Origin: Hydnum rufescens UP504
Taxonomy: Eukaryota; Basidiomycota; Agaricomycetes; Cantharellales; Hydnaceae
Assembly: GCA_014904985.1 (NCBI GenBank)
Contig: MU129321.1
Span: forward strand, 1-26,830
Length of the DNA stretch: 26,830 nucleotides
Direction: 5' to 3'
Shown: one piece after another, positions 10,937 to 19,989 of the stretch
Layout: each line of letters starts with the position of its first letter
How positions within the stretch are numbered: the first letter of the stretch is position 1
Notes under the pieces: model-generated
The model's input: only the letters and a program-made list of their open reading frames with translations
Told to the model about the DNA's origin: nothing
The model's database searches: none
Position numbers and translations under genes: made by a program

Positions 10937-11328
10937 TTGAACTCATGCCTTCATCAATCAAAAATGATCAAGTCATCTCTATGCCTCTCCAAGTTACCTG
11001 TCTACTTTACTGAGCATTCAATTACCATGGTCCAGAACCATTTTGTCTTTTGTGACCCTTGGCATCCATTCAATATCACCCAACTCCTCACATGTGTTAT
11101 GAAGGAATACTCATATCAAAAGAAACAAAATGGACAATTTATGACATACCTTTACTGCAGAGCTATGTCCCCTATCACCATCGAGACATTGAAATCGAGT
11201 TCATTGTGCTATTGCAAGTAGCAGAAAATGATGTTGTACCTCCACAAACTTTTGCCACAAGTCACTTGTACCTAGCAATCACAGATGAATTGCAGGGTAA
11301 GCCCAATAAAGGGATAATAGGAGTATAA
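10937..11328 (+). pseudogene. Unidentified decayed ORF
   Basis: The best frame (11059-11328) reads YHPTPHMCYEGILISKETKW, LLQSYVPYHHRDIEIEFIVL and ENDVVPPQTFATSHLYLAIT before a TAA. An overlapping frame from 10937 is probably a shadow. It has no usable start and no recognised domain. It may be the 3' continuation of the relic at 10328-10779. Confidence 0.3.
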
Positions 11329-11689
11329 ATAAAAGCTGATGTAAAAAGGAAATAAGCCTTTTATCCAACTATCAGTGATTTTATATGGAGAGGACAAAGG
11401 CTGTCAGTAGAGAACTTTTTGTGGTGGATAGAGGGATGGAAATGGTGGTATTTCAGTTGGGTGAGCAGGAGGAATTTGCATGCTATGATGTAGGGAGATT
11501 GCAAGGGACTGCAATCAAAAAGGTTCACCACCTGTAGAAGAGAAAATGTTCAAGCCTCAAAAACCCCTTGGTTTAAGCTCTTCAAGAAAATCTGCATCTT
11601 ACCAGCCTTGAACTCTAGAAGAGAAGTATAACCACTTATACTAAGGAAGTCCGCATTTTGGCACATGACTTAAGGGCAGGTGATCTAGC

Positions 11690-11815
11690 AAGAGGTTAGT
11701 AAGGAGAGGGATGAGTAAGACAATTGGTAAGGCATTAGGAATGGATGGGTAAGGTGATTAGTGAGCATGACTAAGGGATGAATAAGGGGATTAGTAAGAG
11801 GATGAGTCATGTGGA
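11690..11815. repeat. Degenerate TTAGTAAG/GATGAGTAAG repeats
   Basis: Short purine-rich phrases such as GGTTAGTAAG, GATGAGTAAG, GATTAGTGAG and GATTAGTAAG recur several times. A TATA-like motif follows (GGTATAAAGAG, about 11828) and another lies at about 11971 (GAGTATAAAAAG). The stretch 11340-12070 otherwise holds no gene I can support. It could be part of an old LTR, but no ends were found. Confidence 0.35.
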
Positions 11816-12044
11816 GGGTTCAGAAAGGTATAAAGAGAGGGGGGATTTAGTGCAGGAGGAGCATCTGAAGAGGAGTCCCCTCCAAGGATCAAAGTGCCCT
11901 GAGGATCATTGTACCCTAGTATCCAAGTACCCATTAGTAGAGAGAATAATAGTATCTTGAACAAGGAGAAGAGTATAAAAAGGAATAAGAGAATCAGAGT
12001 GTGTCATCTTGCTTAGTCATGTGAAGAATAGTGGATAGTTGTAG

Positions 12045-12250
12045 AACCCTCAGAGTAGGAGTTGCTAGACATCCATTCTTGAAGTCATGTGTTTGAATCC
12101 TGAGTCTTGCAGTTGTGTCATGAAGTGTCTTAAGGTCTTGTGTTTGAATCTTGGTATCTTGCTATCTGCATTTTGGAGTATCTGAAGGTCCTGTGTTTGA
12201 ATCTTGTGCTGAGCATCTATCTTGGGGTCTTGTGTTTGAGTCCTAAGGTC
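12045..12250 (+). repeat. Four tandem tRNA T-arm-like motifs
   Basis: The phrase AAGGTCYTGTGTTTGAATC or a close variant occurs at about 12081, 12132, 12184 and 12224. This is the layout of a tRNA variable loop followed by the T arm, with GTTTGAATC in place of the Pol III B box GTTCGAATC (one C-to-T change at a CpG). Upstream CCTCAGAGTAGGAG (about 12048) vaguely resembles a D arm. No complete cloverleaf is visible. Confidence 0.4.
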
Positions 12251-12439
12251 AAACCAACAACAAAACTAATACAAAATAACAGTTGAGTGGCACATAACCC
12301 ATCAAAACTGGTCTGTCCTCATCTAACACATTCCAAACAAACACCTTATAATATTTCAACTGATCAAAACAAATAAAGCCCATTAGGTCTTTTCTATACC
12401 AGCACTATTGAAGTCCCATTTGAAGTCAGATATAACCAG

Positions 12440-13530
12440 ATGGTGCCTAGGGCTTTCAAGAATGAGCCAAATGTCTCCCACAACCATCCCAATGCCAACA
12501 CTGATCTGGATGATGATTTCAATGAGGAAGAGGAAGATGATGACATCCTCCATGAGTTGCAGGCAGGCAGTGCTGACAATAACCCTTGTACAAAGCAATA
12601 CAAAACAGGACCACTGCCTGTGGAGCTACTGGAGGAGGTACAGGCCATAACAGATGCCTTTGATCACACTCTGGTGGTCACAGCAGAAAAATACAATTGC
12701 CCACTTGCCACAGTTTGTCATCTTGCAAACCTTGAAGGTACCATACATGCAAAGCACTTGCCCAACCCTTTTAATGGGTATGCATGAAGATGTAAATTAG
12801 CTGGGCTTCCACAACATAAATACCCAATTCTTAACCAAATCTGTGAGAGTATCTAGTAACAGTCCTCCCTGTCTTTCTTAGTTTTGCAGGCTGAGCTCTC
12901 TGCTGAATATGCAAAGGAGAAGGGGCAATATGAGGATAATCCTGAAGGTCTAGAGGCTTGGCAGGAGGAAATCTGCATGCTTGCCCAATGCTCAAAGGTC
13001 AACAATGATGTTGCACTTATGACAGGCTCCAAACTTGCCAAATTTATCTCTTGGAAGAAGAAGAACCTCATGGGTGAGATGTCACACATGGGGACTTTTG
13101 ATGTCCACTCTATGTTGTTCATTGTTTGTGGTCATGCCGATGCCTATGCTGCACATGTGCAAAATGCAATACTCTGTAGTTCCCCTGAAATACAGCGACT
13201 AGCCAAGGAAGAATTCAATCTCAAGAAGATACTTGATGACTTGTTTGTCAAAGTTCTCACTCAATTGTTGGATGTGAGGGGTCTTTCAAAGTGGCATCAA
13301 GAGACTGAGAAGAAATGGAAAGAAGATGAACTCAGGAGCCATGATTCTGCATACTCTGCTGCATCCAAATACTTGTGAAATCTCTTCATTGAGAATGGAC
13401 ATACATGGCTCCCTGCTTTGGTCCCTTGGGTGCAAATCCTTGGCCTGCTTCAACAAAACCATATACACATTGTAGGGTGGCCTTGTGAAGATGAATGTCC
13501 AGCCCACATCTGACCCACTATAGAAGAAGG
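12440..13530 (+). pseudogene. Orphan basidiomycete protein family, 5' and central part (broken)
   Basis: This is the same family as the intact minus-strand gene at 21700-23847, and I know of no named domain for it. The first part (12440-12787) has an acidic stretch (DLDDDFNEEEEDDDILHEL), then LPVELLEEVQAITDAFDHTL and EKYNCPLATVCHLANLEG. After non-coding sequence the next part (about 12888-13378) gives LSAEYAKEKGQYEDNPEGLE, KLAKFISWKKKNLMGEM and CSSPEIQRLAKEEFNLKKIL. A TGA at 13376-13378 is followed in the same frame by NLFIENGHTWLPALVPWVQI and QQNHIHIVGWP, the Trp/Pro-rich end of this block, before a second TGA at about 13512. The rest of the protein appears at 15146-15958, beyond about 1.6 kb of repeats. 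The gene is not functional as it stands. Confidence 0.6.
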
Positions 13531-13718
13531 GTTGGGAGCTCCAATGACTGTCAAATAAAAATCTGGTTCAGCCAGTGTGTAGATGGGAGACTGTATTTCT
13601 GTTGTTATTCATTGGGTTGGTTCACTTCAATGGTTGATCACACTCTGCAAGATGTGTATGGTGTTCAGTGGAGAATAGGATGGGATATGGACTAGCTGTA
13701 GTCAATGATATATTGTCT

Positions 13719-13865
13719 GGGATGCTTATGGAAAGGCTTATATGTAGAGGATGCTTGTAGAAAGGCTCATACATTTGGGATGCTTGTAGGCAGGCTTATA
13801 CATCATGTGGGATGCTTGTAGAAAGGCTTATATGTCTGGGATGCTTGTGGAAAGGCTTATACATT
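13719..13865. repeat. Five copies of a ~30-bp tandem repeat
   Basis: GGGATGCTTGTAGAAAGGCT followed by TATACAT-like sequence repeats at about 13719, 13748, 13777, 13808 and 13838 (spacing 29-31 bp). It lies between the two parts of the broken orphan gene. From 13866 to 14300 I see nothing else beyond T-rich sequence. Confidence 0.8.
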
Positions 13866-14304
13866 GTTTGTGTTGTGTTGGTTTGTTTACTGATATTTGT
13901 GTATTCTTGTTTACATTCTCCTGGTCAAAATGCGGATATCTGTGGGCTACAGACTGGTCAGTGCTTGGTTAGTCTTGTTAGTGTCTTTCTTTCTTCTTTC
14001 TTCAAAACCTGATTTGTATTTCATCATGTTTACTTTTCCTTGGATGTCCAGCAACTCTAACCTTAGGTCCTGCAACTATCCTTGGCTTTAGTGATTTGCA
14101 TAGCGGGCTACCAGTGGCTTTGTCTCAACAACCTTGAAGATGACTTAGCTCCAGATGGCTTATAGATAGACTGTTCTTTAGAGGCAAGCAGAAAAGTTGA
14201 CAGTGGTTGACAGTGATGATTTCCAGAGAGATGATTGTGTGTGGATACAGGAAATCTACCAGCTTTTATACCTTTCTGGAGGTGGCTGTGTTTAAAGAAA
14301 ATGA

Positions 14305-14475
14305 CTCCCTCATGGGTGAGTCATAGGTGGGAACAAAAGAAAGTGAAGATATGAGTCATAGATGAGTCATGCATAAAGAGAACAAAAGAAATCATGGGAG
14401 GGTGATGTCATAGATGTGTCATAGGTGAGTCATGCATAAGAGAACAAAAGAAATCATGGAAGGGGTGATGTCACC
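14305..14475. repeat. ~63-bp repeat containing four TGAGTCA sites
   Basis: The phrase TGAGTCATGCATAA(A)GAG followed by AACAAAAGAAATCATGG and GGTGATGTCA occurs twice in full, starting at about 14363 and 14426, with a partial copy before. TGAGTCA is present exactly at about 14317, 14352, 14363 and 14426. TGASTCA is the classic target of fungal Gcn4/Cpc1-type and AP-1-like bZIP factors. There is no adjacent gene start to which it obviously belongs. Confidence 0.55.
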
Positions 14476-14566
14476 AATTTGCTGAGCATGTGGAATGCTT
14501 GGAGCATGAGGTCACTGACCATGTGGAGGATTCTGGGAGGTGAAATGAAGGGATATCTCTGGGTTC

Positions 14567-15202
14567 TGGAGATTAATTTGAGCATAGTCCAATGGTTAAG
14601 GTGTTTTGTTGCTGGTTGATAATGGGGACAAGTGCATGGGATGGGATTCAATGCAGAAACAGCAGTTTGCATCCATAATAGATGCTCTTAGTATAATTTG
14701 ATGTGTATTTTTAACAGCTTTCTGGGCATGGTGGTTCTGAGCAGATCGGATGTGAACTGACAGAGGAATTAGTTTTTTACTGATGAGTGTTGACTTTGAT
14801 AGTAATATCATTCTGTAGAGTTCAGTTTTGATCTGTTCTTCGCATGCTCAGTACCATTGGATGCATATTTTTTATATCTTTCCAGGCGCAGTTGTTCCGA
14901 GAGGATTGAATGTGAACTGACAGAGAAATTCATTTTTTACTGGAAATCCCGGATTTTGATAGTACAATTGGCCTGGAGAGTGCAGTTTTGGTCTGTTTGA
15001 CTTGTGTTTGGTACCATTCAAAAGGTGTGAATCGTAGATTTCTAAGTGTTATACGGGCAAACCTCTCCAATCAAAACTGACAGAGTTATAGAACAAATTT
15101 GATTTCCACGCATAGCTGTAATTAATTTTGTAATTGGTCATGTGATTGTCCAAAGGCTGGGAGTGGTGTGATTTTGTGTTTTCTGATACTGGATGTTTTT
15201 AT
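14567..15202 (+). mobile_element. SINE-like element, left arm of a large inverted repeat
   Basis: The head contains a Pol III A-box match, TAGTCCAATGG (14585-14595), and, 60 nt later, GATTCAATGC (14645-14654), which fits the B-box consensus GGTTCRANNC at 9 of 10 positions. The body is about three degenerate units of 160 bp, with GTATAATTTGATGTG at 14691, GTACCATTGGATGC at 14851 and GTACCATTCAAAAGG at 15011. Phrases such as GAACTGACAGAG and TTTTTTACTG recur. The last 50-odd bases overlap the coding start of the orphan-gene tail. The segment is repeated in inverted orientation at 17469-18108. No poly(A) or simple-repeat tail and no target duplication were seen, so the SINE label is provisional. 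Confidence 0.55.
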
Positions 15203-15958
15203 CTTCTACACCACACCAACAAGAGCTGGGAGGTGGGACAGTGGCACCTCCTAGTGTCTGAATTCCACAAGGGGAAAGGTTGCCCAATCAAGTTAGAGAA
15301 GTGGTCTGATGATGATGCCAACAATGATGATGACATCCCATTGATCATTGACCATAACCAAGTCATTGTGTACCATGTCCAAGATGCAAATTCAGGTGCT
15401 GGACCTGAGGGGGGCCAAAAACCACCCTCCAAGGAGCTGTTGTCAACATGGGCTCAATCCAAACTGCCTGTATGCAAACCTCATGGCCCCTCAGGTTCAG
15501 GTGCTTCCTCAAAGGGCAAGAATTCAAAGGCCTCTTGCAACCTATCAAAGGCCTTTATTGAGAATTCTGACTCAGAGGATCTTGGCCCAGACTTGGTCAA
15601 TGGCACAGAAACCACAGCAAAACCAGCAACAAATCCTTCTTCCAGGCTGACTGAGCCAAATGTTGGTGATACCATTCATTTGTACTTCAGGACCTCAGAC
15701 AATCTAAACTGGGAGCCTGGCACTGTGACAAATGGCAATCCCAGTTTGGCCATTGGACCCATGAATTTGAATTTTGGAGCAACAGATCCAAACCTTGGAG
15801 CCTCAACTTTAGGCTCCACTAATCCAGGTGTTGTCCTGCAGAACTGGTACGCAGAATCCTTCAACACCATGCTACCTCCTGTCACTTTGGATGGGTTTGA
15901 TTTTTCATGTCTTGTGTTCAATCCTGATGGTACCCTTGATCTATTGAACTTCCAGTGA
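15146..15958 (+). pseudogene. Orphan basidiomycete protein family, C-terminal exon
   Basis: This is a 270-codon open frame without an ATG start. An in-frame TGA lies just upstream, so it probably began at a splice acceptor (possibly the AG at about 15157) rather than at a start codon. It reads GWEWCDFVFSDTGCFYLLHH, WEVGQWHLLVSEFHKGKGC and DDIPLIIDHNQVIVYHVQDA, then a Ser/Gly/Lys/Asn-rich disordered tail, ending LDGFDFSCLVFNPDGTLDLL with TGA at 15956-15958. The block DIPLIIDHNQVIVYHV matches DLPLVQTHSGSTVLWVHE in the intact gene at 21700-23847, which places it as the 3' part of the broken gene at 12440-13530. It has no nuclear-localisation cluster like that of the intact relative. Confidence 0.6.
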
Positions 15959-16132
15959 TTTCCAACATGTACCCCCACTTACAATTTTATGCTCTATTTG
16001 ACTTAAGAATCATATAGTAATTTCTATGCTTGTATAGTAACATAATACAGTGCATAATTACAGTTGCTACCCCAAGCACAGTGAGGTCTGCCCTTCAGAG
16101 AACTTAAGCACAATGCACCAAGTTCAGAGCAA

Positions 16133-16193
16133 GGGGTCCCTGGGGCCCCTTGTCTGAGGATCTGAAATCCACCCCAGAGGCCCCAGGGGCCCC
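16133..16193. repeat. GC-rich hairpin, same family as 690-751
   Basis: GGGGTCCCTGGGGCC (16133-16147) pairs with GGCCCCAGGGGCCCC (16179-16193) with one mismatch. It is preceded by AAGTTCAGAG, as is the hairpin near 690. Confidence 0.6.
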
Positions 16194-16202
16194 AACCTAA
16201 AA

Positions 16203-16253
16203 ACATCTAGTTAGACTATTTAAATGCAAGGCTCATTGTATCTAACTAGATGT
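16203..16253. repeat. Perfect 13-bp hairpin
   Basis: ACATCTAGTTAGA (16203-16215) and TCTAACTAGATGT (16241-16253) are exact complements around a 25-nt loop. It sits 10 bp after the GC-rich hairpin and may form one element with it. Confidence 0.7.
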
Positions 16254-16356
16254 ACATTTGTGGCTGAGGGGGTTGGAAAATTGGTTGAAACTGGGACTTA
16301 GAGAATCTCAGACTTGCAGCAGGCCATACAGGCTTATCAGGGATAACATGTTCCAT

Positions 16357-16482
16357 TTATAATTATTTATTTATTTATTTTATTTATTATCACTGCTACC
16401 CCCAGTCAGTGGGGTTTAATTCAGCAGTTCTGTTTTATTCTTACTGAGTTGTTTATTTTTTATTTATTTATTTATTTAGAAA
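16357..16482. repeat. (ATTT)n microsatellite
   Basis: Runs of TTTATTTATTTA occupy about 16360-16390 and 16455-16478. The complementary form, AAATAAATAAATAAATAAAA, appears at about 16587-16608. Confidence 0.85.
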
Positions 16483-16485
16483 GTC

Positions 16486-17465
16486 ACCACACCCACTGGG
16501 GTGTGGTACCATCTGTAGAAATCCAAGAAAAAAAAACTACTTACACACCTGCTTAGGTGGGTGGGTGGTACCATCCATAGAAATTTAAAATAAATAAATA
16601 AATAAAAACTATCTAGTGGCACCACACCCACTTAGGTGGGTGTGGTACCATCCATAGAAACTTAAAAAAAAACACTATGTAGTAGCACCACACCCACTTG
16701 TGTGGGTGTGGTCAGGGGTGCAGCTTGGCACTTCACCATTGGGTGTGGGTTGCTGTTGGGGTGGGTCATCATTTCAGGGGTTTCAATTTGGATCCTAGAA
16801 TCATACTGTATGTTAGTAAAAAAAAATTGAAGTGATGCAAAAGGAGCAGCTTGTGCTGCTCCTTTTGCATTCTTGCACATATAGAAATTTGAAAAAAATA
16901 CCCTTGTAGTACCACACACCCACTGAAGTGGGTATGTGGTACTATTTTGTACTGGCTGGGCATCATTTTGGGGGTTTGTGGGTTTCTGTTCTCATGGCTG
17001 TCTTCAGTGGGGTTGCAGGTCTTTGATTTGGGGGTTAGTGTGGGTCATAGGCTCAGGTGAAAATCTAGGAATAAATAATGTGTTAGTAAAGAAAAATAAA
17101 AAAAGAAAGCCATGCAAAAGGAGCAGCATACACTGCTCCTCTTGTGTGATCCTACTTATCTTGAAATTACCACACACCCACTGAAGCAGGTGTGTGGTTT
17201 GTCCTGGGTCCCTGGGCCTTGCATCATGCATCCCCATTTCTGGGTTTCATTTGGCAGGTCATATTTGTGACTCTCCATTGGCAGGTGCATTGTCATTTCC
17301 AAAGGGGGGGGGGTTTCATTTGGTGGTGGTTCAGGTGAGAACCTAGAACCTAGAATAATGAATTTGTTAGTTAAAAATTAAAATGGATGCAAAAAGAGCA
17401 GCAAGGCTGCTCTTTTTGCACCCTTGGGGTGCATTACTTACCTTGTATAGGACCACACACCTGCT
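16486..17465. repeat. Array of strong hairpins (two alternating types)
   Basis: Type H1 pairs ACCACACCCAC with GTGGGTGTGGT. It is seen at 16486-16507, imperfectly near 16534, and at 16621-16646, 16687-16712, 16913-16941 (extended form), 17170-17198 and as a half copy near 17452. Early copies are followed by GGTACCATC and an A-rich stretch. Type H2 pairs TGCAAAAGGAGCAGC with GCTGCTCCTTTTGCA at 16836-16869, with variants at 17113-17146 and 17388-17420. From 16687 on, H1 and H2 alternate with a period of about 225-275 bp. The array is cut by the inverted-repeat arm at 17469. No coding region is supported between 15960 and 17470. Confidence 0.85.
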
Positions 17466-17468
17466 GTG

Positions 17469-18108
17469 GAAGATAAAAACATCCAGTATCAGAAAACACA
17501 AAATCACACCACTCCCAGCCTTTGGACAATCACATGACCAATTACAAAATTAATTATGGCTATGTGCGGAAATCAAATTTGTTCTATAACTCCGTCAGTT
17601 TTGATTGGAGAGGTACTCCCATGTAATGCTTAGAAAGCTATGATTCACACCTCTTGAACGGTACCAAACACAAGTCAAACAGACCAAAACTGCACTCTCC
17701 AGGCTAATTTTACTATCAAAATCTGGGATTTCCAGTAAAAAATGAATTTCTCTGTCAGTTTGCATTCAATCCTCTTGGAACAACTGCGCCTGGAAATATA
17801 TAGAATATCCGCATCCAATGGTACTGAGCACGCGAAGAACAGATTAAAACTGAACTCTACAGAATGATATTACTATCAAAATCAACACCCATCAGTAAAA
17901 AACTAATTTCTCTGTCAGTTTGCATCTGATCTGCTCAGAACCACTGTGCCCAGAAAGCTGTTAAAAATCCACATCAAATGATACCAAGAGCATCTATTAT
18001 GGATGCAAACTGCTGTTTCTGCATTGAATCCCATCCCATGCACTTGTCCCCATTATCAACCAGCAACAAAACACCTTAACCATTGGACTATGCTCAAATT
18101 AATCTCCA
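17469..18108 (-). mobile_element. SINE-like element, right arm of the large inverted repeat
   Basis: Reverse-complemented, this segment matches 14567-15202 along its length. It has the same tRNA-like head (here at about 18020-18108), the same 160-bp units, and the same last 50-60 bases, which at 15147-15202 are coding sequence of the orphan-gene tail. Differences are mostly transitions. The two arms converge and are separated by about 2.27 kb. The flanks (left TCTGGGTTCT, right AAAGCCTGGTG) show no clear target duplication. Confidence 0.65.
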
Positions 18109-18774
18109 AAGCCTGGTGTAAGCAGGATGGTTATGAAACCAATCCAACCACTGTCCACGATGTTGAGCCAGGGACGAAAGAGGGGATCACAGATCTAATT
18201 CGGATGTTCAGGTCCAAGTGGAGGAAGGTCTTTTGGAACAGGGAAATTGCAGTGAGCCAACAAAGCCCAAGCAATTAAGTGAGAAAATGTGTGTTTCTGT
18301 CAAATTACCACACCCTAAGAATCCCTTCTTGAGACCTTAGTTAAAGTGTAGTTAGAATTCGCTTTTTGTAATGAGAAATCACCCAGGGACCAGCAGCTGT
18401 TCAAGGAGCTTCAAACTGGAGGGAGGGGGAGAACTAATGAATTTGTGTGCTAGCTGCGCCTAATATACAATACAGACTTCGACGCAATAGAAAGTGAAAA
18501 ATTCGGACTTAAGGGACACACAGAGAAAAAAAAATGAAGTTAAAATCTTCAAAAATGATGGAGATATTCCAATTTTAAGATAAAAGGGGAGATTGACACA
18601 TTACATGCTATTCCTCCTTCAAATCTGGACAAGTTCCCTTAAGGAAAAGTGGAATAGGTTTCCCTGAGGGTCTTCTCCATAGGACATAAGAGGGCCGGAA
18701 GTAATTCGCTATTTTGAATGGTGGAGCAAAGGGGGAGTCATGGGGAGGGAGTTGTCTTGTGAAAAATGGAGTTC
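18109..18774. other. No gene recognised
   Basis: The ORF that continues out of the SINE-like head to 18278 (through TNPTTVHDVEPGTKEGITDL) is not recognised and depends on the repeat for its start. The rest is A-rich with no conserved frame. CpG becomes more frequent from about 18430 on. Confidence 0.4.
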
Positions 18775-19060
18775 GTGTCCGTTCGTTTTGCCCTTGGTAC
18801 CGTTCGATGCGTATTTTTAACAGCTTTCAGGGCGTGGTACTCGCGAACGAATCCGATAAGAATTGGCTTCGAAAACCAAGAAATACTCCTTCAGAGTATG
18901 AATCATGGCAAGATATTGTTACAGGGACCGCATTTTTGATCCGTTCGTCGCGTGTTTGGTACCGTTCGATAGGTACGATTCGTATCTTTCTGGGCGCGGT
19001 CGTTCCGAGTCGATCCGATCAAAACTGATGGAGAAATTCAAAAAATACTCCTTTAGAGTA
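18775..19060 (+). repeat. CpG-rich copy of the 160-bp SINE-like body unit
   Basis: Two units begin with GGTACCGTTCGAT at about 18796 and 18958, 162 bp apart. They share GCGTATTTTTAACAGCTTTC and CTGGGCGCGGTCGTTCCGAG with the units at 14691-15100 but retain many CpGs that are TpG or CpA there. The tRNA-like head is not seen. After it, 19065-19320 holds no supported gene. CGTTACATAATAACA at about 19130-19144 could be the edge of an LTR, but no other LTR hallmark was found. Confidence 0.6.
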
Positions 19061-19382
19061 GTGCAGCCCCTATCTGGATCATGTGATGGATCCGCAAGTC
19101 CAGAATCAGAACTAGGCCCAGTCCACGTCGTTACATAATAACAATCCATCGCCCTTAAGGCAATAGGATGGCTTGGGAGAGCAAGCAAGCCATACAGTCT
19201 TGAAGAAGAGTGGCAAGTTGAATTGCCTTGTCCATAAAAATGGACTTGATATAGGGCATAAACTGCCCCTTTTTGATGAGGACTGTTGAAGTCCAACGGA
19301 TAGTCAATAAATTGACTGGTGTTTATGGTGAAGGAATGAGGTGATATTGTGGATTTGACACCTAACGCACCCCCAAAAAGGT

Positions 19383-19428
19383 ACCTCTTAGGTGGGTTCC
19401 GGTTGCATTGGCCTTTGACCTAAGAGGT
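19383..19428. repeat. Perfect 11-bp hairpin, sibling of 9802-9848
   Basis: ACCTCTTAGGT (19383-19393) and ACCTAAGAGGT (19418-19428) are exact complements with a 24-nt loop. Confidence 0.7.
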
Positions 19429-19569
19429 GGTTTTTATATAGGCATGTCTAGGCGGTGTCTAAAGGTGTTCAAAAGATGAAAAATTTCCAAGTCCCTATAA
19501 TAGGCGTGCCTATCTGTGCCCACTGCAGGCGCCACTCCCAGGCTTTTTAACTATTTGATATGCATTCTG

Positions 19570-19974
19570 GGGTTGATTTAGGCATGCCTAAATCAGTTGT
19601 GTCTAATGATGTCTAGGGCTTAATTATTAACTTTGAATTGAAGTGGCCTATCCAGGGTTGATTTAGACATGCCTAAATCAGTGATGTCTAGTGATGTGTA
19701 GAATTTACTTATTGAATTTGAAGAGGCATATCAAGGGTTAATTTAGGCATGTCTAAATCAGTTGTGTCTAGCAATGTCTAGAGCTTAATTATTGACTTTG
19801 AAGAGGCCTATCAAGGGTTAATTTAGGCATGTCTAAATCAGTTGTGTCTAGCAATGTCTAGAGCTTAATTATTGACTTTGAAGAGGCCTATCAAGGGTTA
19901 ATTTAGGCATGTCTAAATCAGTTGTGTCTAGTCATGTCTAGAGCTTAATTATTGACTTTGAAGAGACCTATCAA
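19570..19974. repeat. Five ~80-bp tandem repeats, each with a CATG palindrome
   Basis: Units start with GGGTT(G/A)ATTTAGRCATG at 19570, 19655, 19735, 19815 and 19895 (spacing 85, 80, 80, 80). The last three are nearly identical. Each has AGGCATGCCT, AGACATGCCT or AGGCATGTCT near its start, then GTTGTGTCTAG, ATGTCTAGAGC and a TTGACTTTGAAGAGGCC-like stretch. Confidence 0.9.
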
Positions 19975-19989
19975 GGTTGTCTCATTATG

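Noticed and set aside
14581..14660. A functional tRNA gene
   Set aside because: A- and B-box-like motifs are present, but no acceptor stem or proper anticodon arm can be drawn. It is a tRNA-derived repeat head.
14567..18108. A DNA transposon with 640-bp terminal inverted repeats
   Set aside because: No target duplication is visible, no transposase lies between the arms, and the arms have tRNA-like heads and an exon fragment at the inner end. Two inverted SINE-like copies fit better.
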